Below, piece by piece: positions 19,551 through 28,042 of a stretch of 37,775 nucleotides of DNA; positions within the stretch are counted from its first letter, which is position 1, and each line of letters begins with the position of its first letter. The notes beneath the pieces were generated by a model. That model made no database searches and was not told where the DNA came from. It saw only the letters and a program-made list of their open reading frames with translations. The position numbers were made by a program, and so were the translations under genes. This DNA is from Deltaproteobacteria bacterium (GTDB lineage: Bacteria > Myxococcota_A > UBA9160 > UBA4427): positions 1 through 37,775 of the forward strand of contig JAJDAO010000080.1 of assembly GCA_029261835.1 (NCBI GenBank), given 5' to 3'.

Positions 19551-20342
19551 GTGTCGCGGGCTCGTCGACGCGAGAGGACGCGCAGCGACGCCGAAGGCCT
19601 GCTCTGGGCGCCTCTCGCCTATCTATTGGCCGGAATACTGGCGGTAGTGCTGTTCATCGCCGCGCTGCCGCAGGACGCCGCGCCGCCACGGGTCGAGGAC
19701 GATGGCCGCTACGAGGCCATTCGCAGGCTGCTCGACGATCAGGGCGAGCCCGATCTGCACTGGGAAGAGGCGATCTCCACCCTCTGCAACGACGCGCAGC
19801 TGCAGGCCGAGGGCATCGCCCCGGACTGTCTGACGGGAGCAATCACCTTCGGCGACGAGCTCTTCGACGACTCGACCGCATCCCAGCTCACCGAAGAGGG
19901 GATCCGCAAGCTCCACCTTGCCATCGTCGCCATGCTGCGCAGCCTGCGCTCGCACGAAGCCGTGTGGCAAGACGTCGAGTCCATCGAACTGCGGGGCCAC
20001 GCCGACCCACGCGCACGCCGCGACCCCTACGTGACCAACATGCGCGTCTCTCAGCGACGCCCCATGAGCATCATGTTCTATCTCATCTCCGACTGGGCCC
20101 TCAGCGAACGCGACCGCGCCGACCTGCAGCAGCTCCTCGTGCTCTCCGCTGCCTCCCACTCACGCCCTCCCAAGAGCTGCCCGGATCGCACAGGCGAGTG
20201 CTTTCCGTTCTGGCGCCGGGTCGAGATCGTTCCCCGCATGAAGGAAGCACCCCTGCGAAGGCGCATGAGCAGCCTTGTCGGCGCGCTCCAGCGGCTGCTC
20301 CCCGAACAGAGCGACGAGCGCCCGAGACACGAGAGAGAGTAA
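19551..20342 (+). CDS. ZorB/MotB-like protein with OmpA-type peptidoglycan-binding domain; channel Asp replaced by Tyr
   Basis: GTG 19551 sits two bases after the ZorA-like stop, with GGAAAGGA upstream, so the two genes are tightly coupled. The 263-residue protein has a basic cytoplasmic start, one transmembrane helix (about 17-39) and a periplasmic OmpA/MotB-like domain. That domain has G149-H-A-D152, N163 and the S-Q-R169-R170 set that contacts peptidoglycan, and closes with 'RRVEIVPRMKE'. In ZorB/MotB helices a membrane Asp, usually in W-x-x-x-x-D-L-M-A-G-like sequence, carries protons. Here the helix reads W19-A-P-L-A-Y24-L-L-A-G28, with no acidic residue inside the membrane. A Cys pair within an insert before the last strand could form a disulfide. 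It is probably the structural partner of the upstream protein. Confidence 0.82.
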   Translation: MSRARRRERTRSDAEGLLWAPLAYLLAGILAVVLFIAALPQDAAPPRVEDDGRYEAIRRLLDDQGEPDLHWEEAISTLCNDAQLQAEGIAPDCLTGAITFGDELFDDSTASQLTEEGIRKLHLAIVAMLRSLRSHEAVWQDVESIELRGHADPRARRDPYVTNMRVSQRRPMSIMFYLISDWALSERDRADLQQLLVLSAASHSRPPKSCPDRTGECFPFWRRVEIVPRMKEAPLRRRMSSLVGALQRLLPEQSDERPRHERE

Positions 20343-20343
20343 T

Positions 20344-20368
20344 CGCGCCGCCAGCAAGGGACGGCGCG
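20344..20368. terminator. Bidirectional terminator-like hairpin between convergent genes
   Basis: A 7-bp perfect stem pairs CGCGCCG (20344-20350) with CGGCGCG (20362-20368). It starts two bases after the ZorB-like stop and lies 46 bases from the convergent FHA/cyclase stop. A second weaker G+C repeat follows. There is no T run on either strand. Confidence 0.45.
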
Positions 20369-20414
20369 CCTGGCGGGCGCCTCCCCGGCTCACCCGGGTT
20401 GCGAACGCCGCGAA

Positions 20415-21848
20415 CTACTCGATGCGACCCGTCAGTCGGTAGTAGTCGAAGCCCTCTCGCTCCATGGTTCCGACGCGCTCAAAGGGCATCCCATCCGGCA
20501 GGGCGTCGAAGGTCTGCTGCGAAATCACGAGGCCATTCCCCTCTGCGAGCTTCTGCAGGTGCCCCGCTACGTCGAGTATGGTGCTGTACGCGACGCCACG
20601 ATCGAGATCGACCAGAGACTTGCCGGTGTGGATTCCGATGCGGAAACGGAAGGGAACCCTCAGTAGGTTCTGCTGGCCGTTGAAGTCTTCGAGCTGCGTC
20701 AGGATCCCGCTTCCCGCCCGTACGGCAGCGAGGGTCGACTCGAAGTAGCACATCAGCTCGTCGCCGTTGCTATTGAGCACGTGACCGCCGAAGCTGGCTA
20801 CGACCTCCCCGACGAAGGCACGAAAGCGCTCGAACGAGACAATGATGTGCTCCGCCCGTGTGGCCTCGGACTTCATGCGATAGGAGTTCACGATATCCAC
20901 GTCGAGAAAGCTGCCCTCGACGCTGAACTGCTCCTCGATCCGCCGATCGAGATCGATCTTCTCCTCCATCTCTTGCTTCAGTGTCCGGCGGCGAGCATCC
21001 GTGGGCGATTCCGCCTTGATCACTCCCGACCGGCCGAGTTCCACCCGCAGGACGACCTGATCGGCGAGCTGAATCACGTCGCCATTGCAGACGGACTCCC
21101 GATCCAGCACCTCACAGCCATTGAGCAGCGTGGGATTGACCTGACTGCGATGCACGAGGATGAGCTTCCCGTCCTGCCAGGTCAGCTCGGCATGCGTGCG
21201 AGACACACCCATATCTGCGAGCTGGATGTCGCAGCCGTCGCCTCGGCCGAGCAGCACGCCGGTCGACCAGATTGGAAAGCTCCGCTCGTGAGCCGCCTCC
21301 GGAGCCTGCTCGACGATCAACTGCCCGACTTGGGAAACGACCGGGCGAATCTCGGTGGTCTCGCGCTCGACGGACTCGGACCCGTCAGCGTCGGCGCCCG
21401 GAGCCCCATCGTCTCCACTCGGGAGCGCGGTCCCGGCGGCTGCATCGGACAAGAGGGCTTGCGTCAGGTGACTGAGCGATATGCCGTCGCGCGGCCGAAC
21501 CTCCATGGTCACATGGCCCATCTGAATGCGGGACCCCGGTCTGAGCGGGGTCCCCTGGGCCTCACGACCGTCGACGAGCGTCGGATTGGTGGCGCCCGCC
21601 ATGTGCTGGATCACGAGACCAGCGCCGCGTCTGCGGATCACCGCCTGCTTGGCCGACACCGTCGGATCACTGAGCAGGACACCGCGCTGACCCAGTCCGC
21701 TCGGCAGGCGTCGCCCGATCAGGACCTCGTCGCCATCGAGCGTAAACTGCTGACCGGCATCCAGACCTTCGAGTACGAGAAGCTCGATGACCGGCCCGCG
21801 CAGCGCCCGTTCGTTCTTGCCAATCAGTGAACGCAGCCAGCTCGACAC
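20415..21848 (-). CDS. Protein with two FHA domains and a divergent class III nucleotide-cyclase domain
   Basis: The 477-residue protein (GTG 21848, weak Shine-Dalgarno) has FHA domain 1 (about 20-118), FHA domain 2 (about 180-272) and a class III adenylate/guanylate cyclase-like domain (about 310-475). FHA2 keeps G201-R202, S216-R217 and H219 and should bind phosphothreonine. FHA1 has S-A-K-Q in place of S-R-x-H and may be degenerate. In the cyclase domain the metal Asps are present (D318 and D363). The base-selecting Lys position is N359, and the usual Asn and Arg of the V-N-x-A-x-R-L motif are D426 and H430. Catalysis is therefore doubtful and a regulatory or binding role is possible. It could read phosphorylation made by kinases such as the one at 1919-3286. 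It is convergent to the ZorAB-like pair. Confidence 0.88.
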   Translation of the reverse strand: MSSWLRSLIGKNERALRGPVIELLVLEGLDAGQQFTLDGDEVLIGRRLPSGLGQRGVLLSDPTVSAKQAVIRRRGAGLVIQHMAGATNPTLVDGREAQGTPLRPGSRIQMGHVTMEVRPRDGISLSHLTQALLSDAAAGTALPSGDDGAPGADADGSESVERETTEIRPVVSQVGQLIVEQAPEAAHERSFPIWSTGVLLGRGDGCDIQLADMGVSRTHAELTWQDGKLILVHRSQVNPTLLNGCEVLDRESVCNGDVIQLADQVVLRVELGRSGVIKAESPTDARRRTLKQEMEEKIDLDRRIEEQFSVEGSFLDVDIVNSYRMKSEATRAEHIIVSFERFRAFVGEVVASFGGHVLNSNGDELMCYFESTLAAVRAGSGILTQLEDFNGQQNLLRVPFRFRIGIHTGKSLVDLDRGVAYSTILDVAGHLQKLAEGNGLVISQQTFDALPDGMPFERVGTMEREGFDYYRLTGRIE

Positions 21849-22084
21849 TGGGAAGCGGCCTCAACTGCTCGGCGGGTGCTCCGTGCACGCGCCACTCGAT
21901 CGTGAGAAGGATACTATCCCACAGATCGGGTTCGCCCAGAAGGCCTCCCGGGTAGCCACTGGCGAGCGGGTGCCGCTACAACGGCCCAAGCCGACGTGCG
22001 AACGACACGAATTGCAAACGCGCACCCACGTGTCCCCCGAAGATGCTCGACCTAGCATCTCCCGAAGTCAGCAGTCGCCGCAGC

Positions 22085-22339
22085 TCAGCTCTTGCGCTTG
22101 AGCGCGTTCGCGATGAAGCGGTAGGCGGCGGTCGAAACCGGAATGCTCTGCTTCCTCGCCGTACCCTTCAGCACTCTGAGCTCCGTATCGGTCAGCATCA
22201 CCGCCACGCGATTGCGTCGGGAGTTGGGCGATGGCCCCTTACCCGAGCCCTTGGGCCGCCCGGCTCCCGGACGACGCCCGCCCCAGGTGCCCTTCTTCTT
22301 CCTTGCGGTCTTCTTCTTTCCAGACTTCCTTGCTGCCAT
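22085..22339 (-). CDS. Small basic DNA-binding-like protein (AT-hook-like linker plus ribbon-helix-helix-like domain)
   Basis: ATG 22339 is preceded by GGAG at five bases; a longer frame to 22384 lacks this. The 84 residues begin with a Lys/Arg-rich segment, then 'GGRRPGAGRPKGSG', which resembles an AT-hook core (GRPKG). They end in about 40 residues, 'RVAVMLTDTELRVLKGTARK' onward, that fit a beta-strand plus two helices as in CopG/Arc-type ribbon-helix-helix proteins. A DNA-binding role is likely, but the target is unknown. It sits alone beside the gene-poor patch that contains a decayed repeat. Related basic sequences occur in phage and mobile-element small proteins. Confidence 0.72.
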   Translation of the reverse strand: MAARKSGKKKTARKKKGTWGGRRPGAGRPKGSGKGPSPNSRRNRVAVMLTDTELRVLKGTARKQSIPVSTAAYRFIANALKRKS

Positions 22340-22787
22340 GCTTTCTCCACTCGAAGGAGGGGTGGTTTCGAGTTCGCGCGTCAACCTCGAGCCAGCTACG
22401 ACTCGTCATCACGCATCATGCGGCCACCCTCTCGTCCGCCATCAACGTGCTGAGTTCTCCCTGGTCCTTCGACTCTCCGGATATCGTTGTCACACCGCCT
22501 GTGCCACTTTTCGTACACCACACAACATACACTGGAGCGAGATCTTCCTGACGTCAGAGTGCTTCAGCGAAACGAGACAATCTGCGGGGCACAGTGTCCG
22601 GTCGAGTCATATAGCGCTTTCGGACGGAATCACACGACCCGCAGCGCCATTTTCTACTCCGCGTCGTCGATTGGCAATGACGCGATGGCCGTTCATCGGC
22701 CTGATCGGTGCGTGCTTCTCGCGGGAGAGCAATGCCGGCTTCCGGTTGATTCCCCAGTCGACCCAGCGGACGGAGAACCGCGTCAGC

Positions 22788-22877
22788 TAGCCCGGACAAT
22801 TCATGCAGGTGCGTTTCTCGTTGCAACCTACGTAGATACAGCGACGAAGCCGGGTATTCATAATTGGACGAAGCTAG
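22788..22877. repeat. Degenerate relative of the 1-182 palindromic element
   Basis: The left end (22788-22810) matches 1-23 closely: CTAGCCCGGA, then AATTCATG in place of TATTCATG, then CAGGT. The right end reads ATAATTGGAC and ends in GCTAG (22873-22877), an imperfect inverted copy of the left end. The interior GTTTCTCG resembles part of the other element's arm. The copy is about half as long and has lost most internal pairing, consistent with an old, deleted copy. Confidence 0.55.
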
Positions 22878-23058
22878 GTCTTCTCCTTAGATGATTGACC
22901 TTCCTATCACGGTCCGGGCAGAAGACCACTGTTCGGGCGTTGGGCTGTCGTCACCCCATTATCGCACTGTGACAGAAGAGAAATCGAGGGCCAGATCCTA
23001 TGCGGGCCGCTTGCGCCGTGAGCACGTGCCGCACCGCCGTCGTGGGCTGTGTCATACA

Positions 23059-23082
23059 GCCGGGCAATGAGCTCTGCCCGGC
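23059..23082. other. Isolated hairpin in the gene-poor stretch
   Basis: GCCGGGCA (23059-23066) and TGCCCGGC (23075-23082) form a perfect 8-bp stem with an eight-base loop. It lies about 290 bases beyond the stop of the minus-strand hydrolase gene and has no T run. It could be a transcription end or a repeat remnant. Confidence 0.4.
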
Positions 23083-23374
23083 GCATGCGGCCGCCCGGAA
23101 GCCGCCATCCCGGAGCCGATTCCCGCCTACACGGTGAGCAAGGCCTGTGTCTCGGAGCTCGAATGTGTAGCCCTTGGGGCCCAGGCGAGCCGATCTGCTT
23201 CGATCGGGACGAGGACGTTCGACCGACTTTGCTCGAACAGCTCAGCAAGCTGCGACCCGCCTTCAAGCGGCAAGGCAGCGTGACGGCCGGCAACGCTTCG
23301 AATACCAACGACGGCGCCTCTCCGTGCATCGGAGCCGGCATCGGCAGCGCGCTGGCGATCGAGCTGCTGTCTGC

Positions 23375-25852
23375 TCAGTTGAGCGGATCGCAGACCTGCG
23401 CCAGGCCCCCGGGCCGCTCGTAATCGATCGCGGCGTCGCACAGCCCGTCGCAGAAGTTCTCCACCCGACCACCCGGCTGCAGGAAGGCGAACATCTGGTC
23501 GAGCGCGGCGGGAATCGTGAGCCTCGCCGCGTGCGGGTCGCATTTCGAGCTGGGGATCAGATTGGCGAGCGGCGGAATGAAGGGTTGATGTGCCGGATCG
23601 AAGATATCGAGTGAGCCCGCGTGGTAGATCACGAGCGCGGAGTCGAGCGGCCCCGACAGATCGGGGATTCCCTGCAGTCCCTGCTGGATCGAAGCATCGA
23701 GATTGGGGATGCCCAGCGTCCGGGCCAAGACCTCTGAAGCCTGGTTGCTGACCTGCTTGTCGAGCCAGGCGACCGTCATCAAGATCTTCTTCGCGTTGGT
23801 ACCGGGAAGCGGGTCCGCAGCCAACCCGGTGACGTGACGCGCATAGCCCGCCGGCTCGCCCGTCACCCATAGCTCGTGGATCAGGCCAAGACCCAGCAGG
23901 CGCTCCATGGGGTCGACCAGTCCGATCATCCCCAGCGGAATCTCGAAGGACCCGAACTGAGTCGAGCGCTGCATCAGGAAGCCGAAGTTCATGGCGGGAA
24001 CGTCGACATGAAGCCGCTCGATATCCGGCGTGAGAGCCGAGAACATCGTGCCCATGATTCCGCCCAGGCTGATGCCGTAGTAGAACATCTCCTCGCTCAC
24101 GCCGGGGAAGGCCCCTCTGCCATCCGGAGTCTGGAAGGCGGGATCGAGGTTGAAGGCCGCGGTCTTCATCATGCGCGCCAACACCAGCGTATCGAGCTGG
24201 CCCTGGCGCAGGCGGTCGGGCAAGGCGGGCATGTTGTTGAGCAGGCTAGTGCTCCCGGGACCAAGGACCAGCTTGAACAGCACGAAGTCAAAGTCGTCCT
24301 TGCCCTGTGGATCAGTGTCGCCAGAGAGACCACGCCAGTTGGTCGCGCCCGCGATGTAAGCGAAATCCAACTCGGACACGAAGCCGGTCACCATGTCCTC
24401 ACCGCGGCCGAACAGCCCATGCCCAATCACCACGGGGTTGGCCAGCGGCCCAGCGGGATCGAGCACGCTGCACGGCAACGAGATGGTGAAGGGAGGCTGC
24501 GTGACTCCGCTCGCCTGCGGCCGCCCATCGACTCCGTGGTTCAAGAATCCGACCTCCATCGCGTTGCGCTCCGGATCGGCCGAGAGGAAGAGCGGAACGT
24601 CGAAGGTGCCACGCACGATTCGCCAGGTCGTCTCACCGGCGACGTCACAGTCGTTCTCCTGCACGCTCGTTACGTCGAAAGTCTGTCGCCCGAGTGCGAT
24701 CTGATCGGCCAGCCAGCCGAAGCTCTGATCGCGCATGTCGAGCATGTCGGCAGTGAGGGCCTGCTCACTCTGTACCGTGAAGTCGAATGCCAGCTGCAGA
24801 TCACGGCGTGCGATGCCGAGCCGGTACAGCTTCTTGAAGATCTTGCGCTCGAAGTGTCTCCGGCGCTTGCGGAGGCCGTCGATCGTGGTTGGAAGGAGGT
24901 CGCGCAGAGCCTGGAAAGTGGCCTCGGGCTCGATTGGTGCTCCGCCCGGATGCACGAGCCCACGCACGGCCACGATATAGCGCTCGCCGGGTATCAAGCT
25001 CTCGCCCGGTCGCATGACCATCGCCTGGCGCGCCGGCCTGCCCTCGGCCCTGGCATCGAGCTCGACGAAGTGCAGAATCTGCTCACCCGTGGAGGCGCGG
25101 ATCAGCAGTGTCGGGCTATCGGGCTCGAGCGAGCGGCCATCGACCGTGCGCGTGTCGATGTAGGGCGGCGAGACCGCCGCGGGTCCCGGCGGCAGCAGGC
25201 GCGACGCATTGGAGGCCTCGATGTCGACGCCACCGGGAAAGTGCATCAGGATCTGCACCGTCGGGCTCGCTCCGTCCAGATGCGCGTAGCGGCCCGGATC
25301 CAGCGGCTCTCCCCTGACCGTCGGCAGCATGGCGGCGGTGATGGCGAGCCGACGACCGGTGGGCGAGCTCGAATCCCTCTCAAAGAAATCCGACGAGGGA
25401 TACGGAAGCATGCAGCTCGCGCTGTTCAAGACCTCGCACTCATCCGAGTTTTCGAGCGCCACCGTCTGGAACTGGGTGGCCGCGCTCAGGTGCCCGACAA
25501 TGAAGAACAGGAACCGCACATCCACTTCCGCGCTCAAGCGATAGCGACCGGGCTCGAGCACCTCGGCGCTGCCGCTCGCGAAACCCCGTCGATCGACCGA
25601 CACCGGAATCGGGCTGAGGGCCCCGCTCTCCTGCTGCAGCGTGACCTCCAGATTCTCGAGGCGGCCGAAGAAGGGCACTCGAAGCCGCACGTCGAGCACG
25701 CCGACCTCGGAGAGCTGACGATACGCGGGCGCCCTGAAGTGAAAGAACACGCTCCCGAAATCCTCGGGGATGCACGACTCAAAGCCCATGCAAGCAATTG
25801 CAGTCAGCGTGAGAACGGCGAGGCGAAACGTACGACGGCAAAAGATCATCAT
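23375..25852 (-). CDS. Large secreted or lipidated alpha/beta-hydrolase (lipase-like) protein
   Basis: The 825-residue protein (ATG 25852, GGAG upstream) starts with a signal sequence (about 8-27) ending in F-E-S-C; lipidation at this Cys is possible but the lipobox is poor. About 110 residues of beta-rich sequence follow, then a long region with 'MLPYPSSDFF' and 'YAHLDGASPTVQILMHFPG', which I associate with bacterial virulence-factor-lipase-like N-domains. The C-terminal part has an oxyanion-like 'VVIGHGLFGRGEDM', a nucleophile elbow G593-I-S595-L-G597, and a later 'IYHAGSLDIFDPAHQPFIPP' that may supply the Asp/His. It probably hydrolyses an ester or lipid outside the cytoplasm. It is monocistronic. 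The substrate cannot be told from the sequence. Confidence 0.82.
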   Translation of the reverse strand: MMIFCRRTFRLAVLTLTAIACMGFESCIPEDFGSVFFHFRAPAYRQLSEVGVLDVRLRVPFFGRLENLEVTLQQESGALSPIPVSVDRRGFASGSAEVLEPGRYRLSAEVDVRFLFFIVGHLSAATQFQTVALENSDECEVLNSASCMLPYPSSDFFERDSSSPTGRRLAITAAMLPTVRGEPLDPGRYAHLDGASPTVQILMHFPGGVDIEASNASRLLPPGPAAVSPPYIDTRTVDGRSLEPDSPTLLIRASTGEQILHFVELDARAEGRPARQAMVMRPGESLIPGERYIVAVRGLVHPGGAPIEPEATFQALRDLLPTTIDGLRKRRRHFERKIFKKLYRLGIARRDLQLAFDFTVQSEQALTADMLDMRDQSFGWLADQIALGRQTFDVTSVQENDCDVAGETTWRIVRGTFDVPLFLSADPERNAMEVGFLNHGVDGRPQASGVTQPPFTISLPCSVLDPAGPLANPVVIGHGLFGRGEDMVTGFVSELDFAYIAGATNWRGLSGDTDPQGKDDFDFVLFKLVLGPGSTSLLNNMPALPDRLRQGQLDTLVLARMMKTAAFNLDPAFQTPDGRGAFPGVSEEMFYYGISLGGIMGTMFSALTPDIERLHVDVPAMNFGFLMQRSTQFGSFEIPLGMIGLVDPMERLLGLGLIHELWVTGEPAGYARHVTGLAADPLPGTNAKKILMTVAWLDKQVSNQASEVLARTLGIPNLDASIQQGLQGIPDLSGPLDSALVIYHAGSLDIFDPAHQPFIPPLANLIPSSKCDPHAARLTIPAALDQMFAFLQPGGRVENFCDGLCDAAIDYERPGGLAQVCDPLN

Positions 25853-26025
25853 TCACAGCTCCAGCTGGGTCCGGTGGCTACCGGTGGCGAGGTCGTTGAG
25901 GCCGACCGAAGGCGGCCCGAATATTCACTCTACCACGAGCGCCGCCCCAGAACGGCGCTCGATCCTCGCCTGGAGCGCCCGCGCCATCGCCTGACCACCA
26001 GTCATCGCCCCGAACGCTGCGGCGC

Positions 26026-26463
26026 TCACCCATCGTCGCCGGCCACCGGCCGTCGCCACCTCTTGAGCAGCGACTGCCGGCGTTTCGACTCGAGGCGGCG
26101 CGCTCGCGACGCTCGGGGCGGCGAGCCGACCCGGCGCGGCGGGTCGACGTGCTCGGCGCGAGCCACCAGCTCGACCAGGCGGCGCCTGGCCGCCTGGCGA
26201 TTGCGGGCCCGGCTGCGGGCGCGATCGGCGTGAACCACCAGCTCCCCCGCTGCGGTCAATCTGCTGCCGAGGCCAGCGAGCAGGCGCTCGCGCCGTGCGG
26301 GGCCGAGCGCGCGGCTGTGCGCGACGTGCCAGCGAAGCGTGACGCGCGTGCTGGACTTGTTGACGTGCTGGCCACCCGGGCCGCTGGAGCGGCTGGCCAG
26401 CTCGACGAGCTCGTCAGCGGGAATCACGAAACCGGGACCCACCGGTAGATCCCCCGGCCTCAC
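26026..26463 (-). CDS. arfB: ArfB/YaeJ-type peptidyl-tRNA hydrolase (ribosome rescue)
   Basis: The 145-residue protein has the class I release-factor-like catalytic loop 'SGPGGQHVNKSSTRV', with GGQ around residues 29-31. A long Arg/Lys-rich C-terminal tail follows ('RRLESKRRQSLLKRWRR') that in ArfB enters the mRNA channel of stalled ribosomes. It frees peptides from ribosomes on mRNAs lacking a stop codon. GTG 26463 has GAGG seven bases upstream; a second GTG at 26442 with GGGGG is an equally possible start. It lies 173 bases upstream of the hydrolase gene on the same strand. Confidence 0.93.
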   Translation of the reverse strand: MRPGDLPVGPGFVIPADELVELASRSSGPGGQHVNKSSTRVTLRWHVAHSRALGPARRERLLAGLGSRLTAAGELVVHADRARSRARNRQAARRRLVELVARAEHVDPPRRVGSPPRASRARRLESKRRQSLLKRWRRPVAGDDG

Positions 26464-26724
26464 GACGCAGCCTCGCCCAGACCCCGATCGAAGTCAGCCT
26501 GCAGAGGCGCCAGTCCACGCGCATTCATCGCCCGTCGGCCGCAACACATCGGGTGAATCTATCTCACCGGGTGGGTTTGGGTGAAGGCCTGGAGGCCAGC
26601 TGGCCTCGAGCGCGAACCGGCAGGCAGCCGGCAAGACGACGGCAACAGCCGGAGCGATCGGGGATGAGCGATCCCCCATGCGGAGTACCGGGCAGGGATC
26701 GGCCGAACACCCCCCGGAAAACCG

Positions 26725-28020
26725 GTGGAGCTCTGGGTGAAGCGCTACAGCCACACCCGTCTCATGACGATTCAGAGCGAGCGGCCGTGCGCGGCAGCCG
26801 CAGGGGTTCTCGTGGACACGACCGATTCCAGTGCAACCATTCTGCTCCGCCATGACGGTGAGCTGGCCGACGTCAGACAGCTGCTGGAGGAGCTGGAAGC
26901 CAGCTTCATCGAACGGATCGGCGTGGACCACCGGAACGAGGACCCGGCCGAGTGGGACATCATCGTCGCCAGCCCCCATCGGATTCCGCCGCTCCCCCCC
27001 ACCTCGGCGGCGCGTGCCAGGCCGCGGCTGATCGCAGTACTCGAGGGCGACTCCCGCACACTGAGGGCCCATCTGCAGCGCATGGCCGTGGACATGATCG
27101 TTCGGCGCCCGGTGCATCCGACCGCGCTTCGGCTGCTGATTCTCCACACGCTGTACCGCGGCCCTGAGCGGCGGCGCCGCCGCCGCGTTTCGATCGGGGC
27201 GGAGATTCGCTTCCGCTCACGGCTGCTGCCTCGTGGCGGCACGCTGACGGACCTCTCGCTTCGCGCCTGCCGGGTACTGACTCGCAGGCCGGCCGCGACC
27301 GGTAAGAAGGTGCAGCTCACGATCCCGGCCCGGGTCAGCTGCGGAAAGTCCCTCCGACTGACGGGCACGGTGCTGCGGTGCGGCCCGGCTCCCGGCGAGC
27401 CGCTGGGCGTCTGGCTGATGGCCGTCGGCTTTGGCAACGCAACGCGCAAGCGCAGCCAACGGCTGGAGCGAATCATCGAGAACCATCTCGACGGCCCCGC
27501 CGTGCTCCGGCGAGCCCATCGCAGTACGTGTGGCGACGCGGGGTCGAAGAGCCTGGACACTCCGCATGAGCCCGAACTCGATCCGGCCCAGCTCGACGAT
27601 GCCCCGACCGCGGAGGAGGACTCTCGAAACGAGGCCTCCGGCGAGCGGCGATGCACCGAGCGGCACAGCTACGCACAACGAGTCGTCGCACTGGGTGACC
27701 GCGCCACACGGGTGCTGCTCGGTCGCGACATCTCGCTCGGCGGAATGCGGGTCGATCCCGACGCGGCCTTGGACATCGGGGACCGCTTGCGGCTCGCTGT
27801 TCACGCCGAGGGCGAGCCGCTGGTCGTATGCGCGAGAGTGCTTCGCGACGACGGCGCGAAGGGTCTGGTGCTGCACTTCGACGACCTCGGCGAGAGCGAG
27901 AGCGAGGCGCTGGGCAAGCTGATTGGCCATCTGCCCGTGCTGACGACCGGTCCGGCAGAGGCCGGGAAGGGCGAATCGGGCGTCCTGATCTCCGAGATTC
28001 TCGACCGCCAGGCCGGCTGA
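26725..28020 (+). CDS. Protein with a degenerate receiver-like region and two PilZ domains
   Basis: The 431-residue protein (GTG 26725, GGAAA upstream; ATG 26764 is an alternative) has an N-terminal region (about 25-145) that ends like a response-regulator domain ('RRPVHPTALRLLIL') but lacks a clear phospho-Asp context. PilZ domain 1 (about 146-240) has the Arg run at 149-154 and D176-L-S-L-R-A181, where Ala replaces the usual Gly. PilZ domain 2 (about 307-390) has R308-R309 and D335-I-S-L-G-G340, a good c-di-GMP motif. It probably binds c-di-GMP through domain 2 to control surface or motility functions. It is monocistronic and ends at a shared terminator with the convergent LPP20/DUF4384 gene. 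Confidence 0.87.
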   Translation: MELWVKRYSHTRLMTIQSERPCAAAAGVLVDTTDSSATILLRHDGELADVRQLLEELEASFIERIGVDHRNEDPAEWDIIVASPHRIPPLPPTSAARARPRLIAVLEGDSRTLRAHLQRMAVDMIVRRPVHPTALRLLILHTLYRGPERRRRRRVSIGAEIRFRSRLLPRGGTLTDLSLRACRVLTRRPAATGKKVQLTIPARVSCGKSLRLTGTVLRCGPAPGEPLGVWLMAVGFGNATRKRSQRLERIIENHLDGPAVLRRAHRSTCGDAGSKSLDTPHEPELDPAQLDDAPTAEEDSRNEASGERRCTERHSYAQRVVALGDRATRVLLGRDISLGGMRVDPDAALDIGDRLRLAVHAEGEPLVVCARVLRDDGAKGLVLHFDDLGESESEALGKLIGHLPVLTTGPAEAGKGESGVLISEILDRQAG

Positions 28021-28042
28021 CGAGTCGCTGCAACCCGCTGGA

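Larger units (their letters stand above)
22340..23374. other. Gene-poor stretch with no supported coding region
   Basis: This 1.0-kb stretch has no frame with convincing protein features on either strand. Codon-like periodicity is weak, and parts (about 22480-22560 and 22800-22900) are richer in A+T than the rest of the window. It holds the degenerate repeat at 22788-22877 and a clean 8-bp hairpin at 23059-23082. Together these suggest an old insertion or decayed mobile region. No transposase fragment could be identified by eye. Confidence 0.6.

Noticed and set aside
17194..20342. Flagellar MotA/MotB pair
   Set aside because: The tail of the first protein is far longer than in MotA, the helix motif is ZorA/TolQ-like, the Asp is missing in the partner, and there are no flagellar genes nearby.
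22554..22826. 90-codon minus-strand open frame in the gene-poor patch
   Set aside because: No Shine-Dalgarno, no motif, and it runs into the repeat remnant.
22907..23341. 144-codon minus-strand open frame after the hydrolase gene
   Set aside because: Composition is irregular, with no domain features and overlapping frames on the other strand; not supportable as a gene.
23876..26233. 785-codon plus-strand open frame opposite the hydrolase and arfB
   Set aside because: It spans two real minus-strand genes, is rich in His, Arg and Gln from codon shadows, and has no recognisable motif.
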